DNA from: Actinomycetospora cinnamomea
GTDB taxonomy: Bacteria > Actinomycetota > Actinomycetes > Mycobacteriales > Pseudonocardiaceae
Assembly: GCF_003096675.1 (NCBI RefSeq)
Contig: NZ_QEKW01000025.1
Location: forward strand, 1 to 58,282
DNA length: 58,282 nt
Direction of reading: 5' to 3'
The notes under the pieces are model-generated. The model saw nothing but the letters and a program-made list of their open reading frames with translations. It did not search any database and was not told the origin of the DNA. The translations under genes were made by a program, and so were the position numbers. Positions 1 to 7,471 of the stretch are shown here, piece by piece. Positions within the stretch are counted from its first letter, which is position 1. Each line of letters opens with the position of its first letter.

Positions 1-12
1 GAACTCCGGCGG

Positions 13-729
13 GTGAGGTGCGGGCACGAACGACATCCTCCCTGGCGGACCGGGTCCACCTCAGCTGACGTGTCCGGTACCAGGGGCCAACCTCACGCCG
101 CCGCCGTGGGCACCGTCCCGGCGGTCGAGGCGGCCAGCATCTCCATCACCCGGCACGGGCGCATCGAGACCCGCCACCCCACCAGCGACCTCATCCGCAA
201 GCTCGACGAACTCCAGTCCGAGCTCTACGAGGGCCCGTGCATCGACGCGATCGAGGACCCGCCCGACTGCGGGATCATCATCGCCCAGGACCTCGCCGGC
301 GACGACGGCGCGCGGTGGCCGCGGTACGCACCGCACGCCGTGGATGCCGGCTACCTCGGGCTGATGTCGACCACGCTGTCCACCGAGGGCGGTATTCGGG
401 GGGCGCTGAACCTCTATGCGAAGAACCCGGACGCGTTCGACCAGCGCAGCCGCACTCTGGCCGGGCTGTTCGGTGTGCAGGCCGCGCTGCTGCTCTACGG
501 GGCGAACCAGGCCCACCACCTGCAGTGCGCCGTGGACAGCCGGGACCTGATCGGGCAGGCCAAGGGCATCCTCATGGCGCGCTTCACGGTCGACGGCGAG
601 AGCGCGTTCCAGATGCTGGTGCAGTCCTCCCAGGAGACCAACATCAAGCTCGTCGACGTCGCCCGCTGGCTGACCACCGACCAATCCCAGGCGGCCCGCC
701 CCGACGCCACCCCCGGAGCTCGCGGCTGA
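13..729 (+). CDS. GAF-ANTAR transcription antitermination regulator
   Basis: Cytoplasmic sensor-regulator. A GAF fold spans about residues 35-165, with the family signature LDELQSELYEGPCIDAI and later ALNLYAKNPDAFD. A C-terminal ANTAR domain follows at about 170-222 (DLIGQAKGILMARF, then SAFQMLVQSSQETNIKLVDVARWL). ANTAR domains bind paired hairpins in nascent RNA and prevent termination; the GAF ligand cannot be read from sequence. The first 30 residues do not look like the family: homologues in this window have a helical segment ending in AVDTVPGA, here reduced to AVGTVPAV. The true start is therefore uncertain, and the 5' end may be damaged or lie outside the window. Confidence 0.8.
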   Translation: MRCGHERHPPWRTGSTSADVSGTRGQPHAAAVGTVPAVEAASISITRHGRIETRHPTSDLIRKLDELQSELYEGPCIDAIEDPPDCGIIIAQDLAGDDGARWPRYAPHAVDAGYLGLMSTTLSTEGGIRGALNLYAKNPDAFDQRSRTLAGLFGVQAALLLYGANQAHHLQCAVDSRDLIGQAKGILMARFTVDGESAFQMLVQSSQETNIKLVDVARWLTTDQSQAARPDATPGARG

Positions 730-1147
730 CCCGCGCACTCGCGGCCACCCGCGATGACATGTCGGGCACGAGCCGGCACTGTCGATACGCGACAGGCGGT
801 TCCCGCTGGTGGAAGCGCCGTCAGCCACGATCGCCCGAGGTCTTGCGCCGGACGTGCACACCCGCATGAGTCAGCCAGCAGATCAGAGCTTGTCCTCGTG
901 CTGAGAGGGGCGCAACCACCTCGCGCTGACGCTCCGCGTGCAGACGCTTCGCGTGCTGGACAACCGACGGGCGGCGAGGCTCCTGGAAGATGCACGAGCA
1001 CATGGACGAGGGTCGCGGTGAGCCGGGGGGCAGGGGGCGGGGCGGCCTCGCGCTCCGCTACTCCCTGGGCGCGCGAAGCCGTCATCGCCCTCGCGGGAAC
1101 CGCCGGGCTCTCGTGCGAGCGAGACGATGCGAGAACGAGACAGATCG
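730..1147. other. Gene-free stretch
   Basis: No reading frame here has a recognisable protein family, a good ribosome binding site or neighbours that suggest function. No convincing promoter, hairpin or RNA gene was seen. The longest open frames are ordinary by-products of high GC content. Confidence 0.5.
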
Positions 1148-1507
1148 ATGACGGCCGAGCCGACGAAGGCACCGAACCTGCGAACGGCTGCCAGCGCTGT
1201 CGACCTTGAGCGACTCCACGTCGCCAGCCAACGCGTCCTCGACTGGACGAGCGACCTCGCGAACGATGCCCCCGGTAGCGCCGAGCTCGACCAGCTCACC
1301 CACCACGCCCGGCTCCTGGTCGAGATGCGGGGGATGGAGGCCACTCCGTTCGCGGCCATACGGGCCCACGCGCTGAACGTGCGCAATGAGCTGATCCTGC
1401 TCGCCACCGAGCGCTCACTGACCCTCGCGGTCTGGTTCGACGACGCTCTGGGTCTCCGGACGAGCGCAAGCCGGCCCATCCCGACCGACCCGGCCGAGGA
1501 CGCCTGA
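1148..1507 (+). CDS. Hypothetical protein, 119 aa
   Basis: I do not recognise this protein. It has no signal peptide, membrane segment or known motif. Its composition (soluble, mostly helical, for example LDWTSDLANDAPGSAELDQL and a later RAHALNVRNELILLATERS segment) looks like a real small cytoplasmic protein. An ATG at 1148 is preferred to an in-frame ATG seven codons upstream because the product then begins MTAEPTKAPN; neither has a strong ribosome binding site. It lies between two GAF regulators and converges on the membrane protein gene at 1624. Confidence 0.5.
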   Translation: MTAEPTKAPNLRTAASAVDLERLHVASQRVLDWTSDLANDAPGSAELDQLTHHARLLVEMRGMEATPFAAIRAHALNVRNELILLATERSLTLAVWFDDALGLRTSASRPIPTDPAEDA

Positions 1508-1623
1508 GTCCCTCGCCGACGCCACCAACGCAGGTCGTCGGGCCCCGCGCCGACATTCCGTACAAGATCAATGCAGCAACTCAGGCAGCGCTGATCCTGC
1601 GCCCTTGCGCCGTCTGGGGGCGG

Positions 1624-2784
1624 TCACGCGTCCCGCGTCGTGTCGTCCGACGTCTCCTGGTCCGTCTCGGGTGCCCGTGAACGGCGCAGCGCCTCGCGGC
1701 GCTCGCGCTCGCGGTAGCTGTACGCGGCCTCGCGGACCGACTCCTCGCTCTCGAAGCCCGAGCCGATGGCGCCCGCGACGGTGGCGGCAGCGGTCGCCAC
1801 CAGCACGACCATGAGGTATTCCGGGAGTCCGTGCCCGGGTCCGGCGTACTGGCCGAACACCTCGGAGGTGAACAGGATGAGCGCGGCGATCAGGTTGAGC
1901 ACGAAGAGCGCCACGTAGCCGCACGCCAGCCCGATGCCGAGGGTCAGCACGGTCGAGGCGTTGAACAGGACCATCCGCTCGCGTTCCTGCGCCGGTCGAT
2001 CCCTGGTCCGTTCCCACAGGTGGTGGTAGACGATCAGCCACGTGAGCATGACGGTGATCGAGCCGAGCACCACCGCGACCCGCTGCCACACCGACATGGT
2101 GACCGCGAGTTGCCACACCGTGGTGTTGATCAGATAGAACGCGCTGAACGCGAACGCGCCGACCAGTGCCCCCCGAAGACCCGACACCAGCCGCCATGGC
2201 CGGTTGTCCCGGACCATTCCGACGAGCAGCCGCAGCCGGCCCCGCGTCGCGACGATGCGCAGGTCGATGCCGTCCTGCTTGGGCGTGGTCCGCCGGAACG
2301 CCCCGCTCAGCGCGCCCACCCGGCGGCGGCGATGTTCCTCGGTGCCCTCGTCCGGCGTTCCCTCGCCGCGCATGTCGGCGATGAGCTGGGCCACCACCCC
2401 CCGCACCCGGCGCCGCAGGGCCATGGCGCCGAAGGCCGGGAGCGACACCACCGCGACGTCGCGACCGTCGCTCGCATCGGCCACGACGGGCTGCCGGCCG
2501 CTGACCATCGGGAGGTCGGTGACGCACACCGCGAAGTCCCATCCGCGCTGCCGCTTACGCTCCGTGGCCAGGTCCATCATCTTGAAGTCACGGATGTCGC
2601 CGGAGGGCAACCGCTCACGCCGGACCTCGACGCGCCACTCGCGCCCTGTCTCCTGATCGGACAGCAGCCCTGGCAGGTCCTCCTCGAGCTGCTGGGCGAC
2701 CTCCGCGGGCGCGGCCACGGGATCGGCCAGCACGCCGACCACCACCGTCCTGGAGGCCTGCGTGCGGCTGTCCTGCATCGTCAC
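1624..2784 (-). CDS. Multi-pass membrane protein of unknown function
   Basis: 386 aa. Roughly the first 200 residues are hydrophilic. At least four membrane segments follow (around LVGAFAFSAFYLI, VAVVLGSITVMLTWLIVYHHLW, LTLGIGLACGYVALFVLNL and YLMVVLVATAAATVAGAIG), then a charged tail rich in Arg and Glu. I recognise no catalytic motif. The GTG at 2784 is chosen because a GAGGAG ribosome binding site sits six bases upstream (2791-2798); an internal ATG two codons later is less well placed. The gene is transcribed away from the GAF-ANTAR gene at 3211. Confidence 0.65.
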   Translation of the reverse strand: MTMQDSRTQASRTVVVGVLADPVAAPAEVAQQLEEDLPGLLSDQETGREWRVEVRRERLPSGDIRDFKMMDLATERKRQRGWDFAVCVTDLPMVSGRQPVVADASDGRDVAVVSLPAFGAMALRRRVRGVVAQLIADMRGEGTPDEGTEEHRRRRVGALSGAFRRTTPKQDGIDLRIVATRGRLRLLVGMVRDNRPWRLVSGLRGALVGAFAFSAFYLINTTVWQLAVTMSVWQRVAVVLGSITVMLTWLIVYHHLWERTRDRPAQERERMVLFNASTVLTLGIGLACGYVALFVLNLIAALILFTSEVFGQYAGPGHGLPEYLMVVLVATAAATVAGAIGSGFESEESVREAAYSYRERERREALRRSRAPETDQETSDDTTRDA

Positions 2785-3210
2785 GATGTCCGCTCCTCGG
2801 CGCGAGAGTTCCGTCGTGTACCCGTCTCGACCCCCGTGCAAAGACGGTGTTGATGGCGTGGAACGTCGGTGCGGCCTGCTCCCGGCATGGGCTCAGCCGC
2901 GAGCGCCGGTCCTCCGAGATCGCGAGCGCCCTGGTCACAGCCCTGTGGGGAACGGCGGCCAGGGGCCTTCGTCGTGAGTGCGACCGCCGAGTACGCGGCG
3001 AGGCAGCGGCCCGCGGTGCACGATGGCGGACGTCGCGAACCGGTGTGCGTGTCCGGGCTGCCGGATACTCCCGACAGATATGCGGCTGACCATGCATGCC
3101 GCTGACGAGGACGCGGGGTGCCCGCCGTGGTCGACGGACGCCCGGCTCGCCGACCCATCCGGGTGCGGCGACGTGTCGAGCAGACCGGACCGCGAACAGG
3201 TGGGCTGGCA
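2785..3210. other. Divergent intergenic region
   Basis: The region separates the minus-strand membrane protein gene from the plus-strand GAF-ANTAR gene. Apart from the possible minus-strand promoter at 2818-2843 I see no gene, RNA or clear repeat. Open frames crossing it show no family resemblance. Confidence 0.4.
2818..2843 (-). promoter_or_regulatory. Possible alternative-sigma (SigB/SigF-like) promoter
   Basis: On the minus strand CTTT at 2843-2840 is followed after 16 bases by GGGTAC at 2823-2818. This resembles the stress-sigma pattern GTTT-N15-17-GGGTA known in actinobacteria. Transcription would start about 25 bases before the GTG at 2784, leaving room for its ribosome binding site. 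The -35 box matches only partly, so this is a weak prediction. Confidence 0.25.
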
Positions 3211-3951
3211 TTGACGCCCGAGCGGGACGAACAGATCGTTGCGGCCCTGCGCCACACGGCACGGCAGTTGATGGACCGACGCACCCTCCCCGACCGGGAG
3301 ATCCTGCTCGGCGGGATCGTCAAGGCCGCGGTGGACACGGTGCCGGGTGCTGATGCGGGAGGCATCTCCGTGCTCGACGCGGGACGCGTGGACACCCGTG
3401 CCCCGATCGGCGCCGGGGTGACCACGCTCGACCGGCTGCAGAGCGAGCTGCAGGAAGGACCGTGCATCACTGCGATCGACGAGCCCGGGGACGACGGGGT
3501 GGTCCTGGCCGAGGATCTGTCGGACGGAGACGGCCGACGGTGGCCGCGCTTCGCTCCCGCGGCCGTGGAGCAGGGCTATCGCGCGATCATGGGCGTGCAG
3601 CTGTCGCCGGAGCCGGAGGCGGGGGCCGCGCTGAACCTCTACGGGGCGGAGCCTCGCGCGTTCGACGCGCGCGCCCGGATGACCGCCGGGCTGTTCGGGG
3701 TCCAGGCCGGCGCTCTGCTCTACGGGGCCGAGCAGGCGCGCAAGGTCCTGGACACCGTCGACGACCGGGAGGTCGTCGCCCGGGCCCAGGGGATGCTCTG
3801 CGAGCGTCACGACGTCAGCGGTGACGAGGCCTTCGACATGCTCGTGACCTCCGCGCAGCGCACCGGCATCGGCCTCGTCGACATCGCGTCGTGGATCGTC
3901 GGTGACGCCGACGGGAGACGCTCCCCGCGAGATCGTCCCGCTGATGATTGA
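3211..3951 (+). CDS. GAF-ANTAR transcription antitermination regulator
   Basis: 246 aa from the chosen start. An N-terminal helical region (ALRHTARQLMDRRTLPDREI) leads into a GAF domain (AVDTVPGADAGGISV, then LDRLQSELQEGPCITAI). A C-terminal ANTAR domain follows (REVVARAQGMLCERH, then AFDMLVTSAQRTGIGLVDIA). The TTG at 3211 is preferred: AGGTGG lies six bases upstream and the family homology begins just after it. The frame is also open from a GTG at 3118, but that extension is Arg-rich and unlike the family. The target RNA is unknown. Confidence 0.8.
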   Translation: MTPERDEQIVAALRHTARQLMDRRTLPDREILLGGIVKAAVDTVPGADAGGISVLDAGRVDTRAPIGAGVTTLDRLQSELQEGPCITAIDEPGDDGVVLAEDLSDGDGRRWPRFAPAAVEQGYRAIMGVQLSPEPEAGAALNLYGAEPRAFDARARMTAGLFGVQAGALLYGAEQARKVLDTVDDREVVARAQGMLCERHDVSGDEAFDMLVTSAQRTGIGLVDIASWIVGDADGRRSPRDRPADD

Positions 3952-4011
3952 TCGTCCGCCCGCTCCCACGCCGCGCCGGTTCGCGGCGCGTCGTCGTCGG
4001 GGTAGCCGCTG

Positions 4012-4704
4012 ATGCCCACCGGGGACGGCGATCCGTTCGGCTTGGAGGAGTCGCTGCGGGTGGCTCGCAGCTTCCTCAGCCAGCCGGCCGAAGCCGGCTA
4101 CGACGCCCTCGACGCGCTGGTGGCCGTGTGCCTGGACAACGTGCCCGGAGCGGAGGCCGCCGCCATCTCCTACGCCGGCCACGGCCTGGTGCGCTCCACC
4201 CACCTCACCGACCCCCTGATCGGGGAGATCGACCGCTGGCACACGGAGAGCGGACGAGGACCCCTGCTCGATCAGGCCCTCGCGGGATCGTCGCACCGAC
4301 AGGTGCTGGTCGTCGACGACCTGACCTTCGAGATCGTCTCCGGTGAGGTCACCGTCGAGGTCACACCACCGTTCCGCACGCTGCACTCGACCACCCTGCG
4401 CTGCCAGGACGGTCACCGGACGGCGCTGGACCTCTACGCCGCTCGCCCGCGCGCCCTCGGCCTCGACGCCACCGCGATGGCCGACCTGTTCGCGCAACGC
4501 GCGACACGCCTGCTCTACGGCCCCGACGAGGCCGCCGCGGCGCGCTTCCACCTCGCGGTCAACCTGATCAGCCGGTGTCTCGACCTGGCCCGTGCCGAGG
4601 CCGAAGAACTCCTGACGCCCCACCTCGAGGGCGGGAGACAGGACCCCGTCGTCGTCGCCGAACGCATCATCGACCACATCACCGGGACCGACCCCGAGCG
4701 CTAG
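4012..4704 (+). CDS. GAF-like protein lacking a recognisable ANTAR domain
   Basis: 230 aa. Residues about 20-170 follow the GAF pattern of its neighbours: VCLDNVPGAEAAAISYAGHG, then a diverged ESGRGPLLDQAL in place of the usual EGPCITAI, then ALDLYAARPRALGLDA and LFAQRATRLLYGPDEA. The C-terminus is helical (FHLAVNLISRCLDLARAEAE) but lacks the ANTAR hallmark AKGILM/ARGMLM. It may bind a ligand or partner without binding RNA, or have a decayed ANTAR domain. It follows the GAF-ANTAR gene at 3211 by 60 bases in the same direction. Confidence 0.65.
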   Translation: MPTGDGDPFGLEESLRVARSFLSQPAEAGYDALDALVAVCLDNVPGAEAAAISYAGHGLVRSTHLTDPLIGEIDRWHTESGRGPLLDQALAGSSHRQVLVVDDLTFEIVSGEVTVEVTPPFRTLHSTTLRCQDGHRTALDLYAARPRALGLDATAMADLFAQRATRLLYGPDEAAAARFHLAVNLISRCLDLARAEAEELLTPHLEGGRQDPVVVAERIIDHITGTDPER

Positions 4705-4805
4705 GGGAAGGGTGGGACGTCGACCTCCGTGCCGGGCCTGCCCCTTGACCGTGCCGTGAGGCCACGGTGTGAGGTGTGCGGGAGGAACCCGAGGAGGAGA
4801 CCGCG

Positions 4806-5537
4806 ATGGCCTGGAGCACCCGGGAGCTCGCCGAACTGGCCGGCACCAGCCTGCGGTCGGTGCGCCACTACCACGACGTCGGCCTGCTGCCCGAGCCCGA
4901 GCGCCGGTCGCACGGCTACAAGCAGTACGGCGTGCCCCACCTGATGCGCCTGCTGCGGATCAAGCGCCTGGTCGACCTGGGCTTCTCGCTGGCGCAGATC
5001 GCCGACCTCGGTGATAGGGACGAGTACCCCGAGGAGGCGCTGCGCGCTCTCGACGCCGAACTGGTCGCCCAGATCGAGCGGCTCCGGACGCTGCGCACCG
5101 AGCTCGCCGAGATCCTCGAGCGCCGGGTGCCCACCGATCTGCCCGCCGAGCTGGCCGTCGCGGGGGAGGGGAAGCTCTCCGAGGCCGACCGCCACATGGT
5201 CTCGGTGATGGGGCGCCTGCTCGGCGAGGAGGAGCGGGCGACCTACGCCGCGCTGCTGAGCGACGAGGCGCGCATGCCGTCCGACGACGACTTCGAGTCC
5301 CTGCCCGCGGACGCCGACGAACCCGCCCGCCAGGATCTCGCCGAGCGCATGGCCGAGGACATCCGCACGCTGAAGGACCGCTACCCGGGCCTGCGCACCC
5401 TCGGGGCACAGGCCCCGCTCGGGCGGCAGCGCTACCGCCAGACGCTCGACCGGGCCATCCGGGACGTCTACAACACCGCCCAGCTCGACGTCCTCCTGCG
5501 CCTGCGGGGGCTCTCGCGGGAGGACCCTCCGGCCTGA
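4806..5537 (+). CDS. MerR family transcriptional regulator
   Basis: 243 aa. The N-terminal winged helix has the MerR pattern (STRELAELAGTSLRSVRHYH, then DVGLLPEPERRSHGYKQYG), followed by a coiled-coil dimerisation helix (LDAELVAQIERLRTLRTELA). A C-terminal region of about 130 residues has no Cys cluster typical of metal sensors, so it probably senses an organic ligand or a protein. The ATG at 4806 has a GAGGAGGA ribosome binding site at 4791-4798. The stop is four bases from the stop of the convergent peptidase gene. Confidence 0.85.
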   Translation: MAWSTRELAELAGTSLRSVRHYHDVGLLPEPERRSHGYKQYGVPHLMRLLRIKRLVDLGFSLAQIADLGDRDEYPEEALRALDAELVAQIERLRTLRTELAEILERRVPTDLPAELAVAGEGKLSEADRHMVSVMGRLLGEEERATYAALLSDEARMPSDDDFESLPADADEPARQDLAERMAEDIRTLKDRYPGLRTLGAQAPLGRQRYRQTLDRAIRDVYNTAQLDVLLRLRGLSREDPPA

Positions 5538-5541
5538 CCGG

Positions 5542-7440
5542 TCATGCGCCGCCGCCCCCGGCACCGCCGAGGTGCTCGGCGAAGAAGCGGTCGACCGTGG
5601 TGAACATGTCGACGAGGTTCTCGGGTTGCGAGAACAGGTGCCCCTCGTCGTCGTACACCCGGTAGCCGACCTCGACCCCGCGGCCGCGGAGCGACGCCAC
5701 GATCGCGTCGGACTCCGACTGCGGCACCCGGACGTCGTTGGCGCCCTGGGACACCAACAGCGGGGTGACGATCCTGTCGGCGTGGGTGAGCGGCGAGCGT
5801 TCCAGCAGGTCGGGCACCTGCTCGGGGTCGTTCGGGTCGCCGGCGTAGGCGTACCAGTTGGAGCGCAGTCCGGGCCGCAGGACCTCGGGGAGGGCCTGCA
5901 TGAACGTCACGAGGTTCGAGATGCCCACGTAGTCGACGGCGGCGGCGAACAGATGCGGGGTCTGGGTGACCGCGACGAGGGCGGCGTAGCCGCCGTAGGA
6001 CCCCCCGAGGATCGCGATGCGGCTCGGGTCGGCGTGGCCGTGGGTGACCGCCCACTCGACGCCGTCGACGAGGTCGTCGTGCATCCTCCGCGCGAGCTCG
6101 CCGATCCCGGCCTGCATGTGGGCCCGGCCGAAGCCCGTGGAGCCGCGGAAGTTGACCTGCAGGACGGCGTAGCCGCGGTCGGCGAACAGCTGGACGACCG
6201 GGTCGTACCCCCAGGCGTCGCGGGTCCATGGGCCGCCGTGGGGCATGAGGACCATCGGCCGCGGTGCGCCGGCGTCGCGCTCGAGGACGGGCAGGGTGAG
6301 GTACGAGGGCAGCGCCAGCCCGTCGCGAGCAGTGATCGTCACCGGTGTGATCGGTGCCGCCGCCGCGGGATCCCGCTGCGGGAACGGGCGGAAGAGCACG
6401 CGGGCGTCGCCGGTGGCGTGGTCGTAGAACCAGGTGACGCCGGGGTCCCGGTCGTGGACGAACGTCACCACCCACCGCTGCCCGCTCACGTCGACCGACA
6501 CCGCGCCGAGGTCGCCGTCGGAGAGCGCCTCGAGGCGTTCCAGCACCTCCGCGAAGTGCGGGGTCACCGGCACGACCACCTGGCGCTCCCGGGAGTAGCG
6601 GACCCCGAGGAGCTCGCCGCGGGCGTCCAGGATCAGTGGCGACGGCAGCTGCGGGAAGACCTGCGCGCGGGTGTCGAGGTCGTACGAGGGGTGGCCGGCG
6701 ACCTCGGTCTCGTCACCGGTGGCCAGGTCGATCCGCACCAGCCGCAGCCGGTCGGTGTCGCCGTGGCGGCCCACCCACACGCCGGTCCCGTCCGGCGTGA
6801 GCGCCAGCGGGTGCGGTCCGACGGGGTGGTCCGCGGCTTGGAGCGTGGCGACCACGCGCGACGGCGCCGCTCCGGGTGGCCGGTGGGTGATCTGCCAGTC
6901 GGCGTCGTCGTCCTGCGTGAGCCCGACGATGCCACCGTCGGGGCCGACGAGGACGCCCAGGTCGTCGGCGCCGCCCTCCGTGAGCACCCTGAGATCGCCG
7001 GTCGCGATGTCGATCGCGCACAGGTCGATCTGGTCGGGCCGCCGGTGGTTCACCAGGACGACGAGCGTCCCGGGCCGGCCCGGCGGGAGATCGTGGGCGA
7101 AGACCCGGGCACCGGGGAAGGGGGTGAGGTCGACGGCCGCCGACCCGGGACGGCCCAGGTCGACGCGGTACACGTGGGCGTTCTCGTCACCGCCGAGGTC
7201 CTGGGTGTAGAGCAGCCACCGCTCCGATGCCCAGTGGTACTCCCGGATGTCGCGGTCCTCGTCCGCGGTCACGCACCGGGCGTCGTCGAGGGGCTCGTCG
7301 ACACCGGCCACCCACACGTTGAGCCGGTTCCTCCACGGCGCCAGGAAGGCGATCCGCGTGCCGTCCGGGGAGATCGAGGCACGGGCGCGCTCCGGCTGGG
7401 CGATGACGTCCTCGACCGGCAGAGGTGCGGGCCGGGTCAT
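5542..7440 (-). CDS. S9 family serine peptidase (prolyl oligopeptidase-like)
   Basis: 632 aa. An N-terminal beta-propeller of about 370 residues (SISPDGTRIAFLAPW and similar blades) caps a C-terminal alpha/beta-hydrolase. The catalytic triad is visible: Ser in GGSYGGYAAL near residue 480, Asp in SQGANDVRVPQ near 567 and His in DDEGHLF near 599. No signal peptide is seen, so it probably hydrolyses peptides in the cytoplasm. GAGAGGAA precedes the ATG. It lies 31 bases after a second S9 gene on the same strand, probably one transcript. Confidence 0.9.
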   Translation of the reverse strand: MTRPAPLPVEDVIAQPERARASISPDGTRIAFLAPWRNRLNVWVAGVDEPLDDARCVTADEDRDIREYHWASERWLLYTQDLGGDENAHVYRVDLGRPGSAAVDLTPFPGARVFAHDLPPGRPGTLVVLVNHRRPDQIDLCAIDIATGDLRVLTEGGADDLGVLVGPDGGIVGLTQDDDADWQITHRPPGAAPSRVVATLQAADHPVGPHPLALTPDGTGVWVGRHGDTDRLRLVRIDLATGDETEVAGHPSYDLDTRAQVFPQLPSPLILDARGELLGVRYSRERQVVVPVTPHFAEVLERLEALSDGDLGAVSVDVSGQRWVVTFVHDRDPGVTWFYDHATGDARVLFRPFPQRDPAAAAPITPVTITARDGLALPSYLTLPVLERDAGAPRPMVLMPHGGPWTRDAWGYDPVVQLFADRGYAVLQVNFRGSTGFGRAHMQAGIGELARRMHDDLVDGVEWAVTHGHADPSRIAILGGSYGGYAALVAVTQTPHLFAAAVDYVGISNLVTFMQALPEVLRPGLRSNWYAYAGDPNDPEQVPDLLERSPLTHADRIVTPLLVSQGANDVRVPQSESDAIVASLRGRGVEVGYRVYDDEGHLFSQPENLVDMFTTVDRFFAEHLGGAGGGGA

Positions 7441-7471
7441 GGTGGTTCCTCTCGTTCGTCGGTCGGGGGCG

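Noticed and set aside
2935..4677. 580-codon minus-strand open frame opposite two GAF genes
   Set aside because: Antisense of recognised GAF and ANTAR domains, no start signal and no domain.
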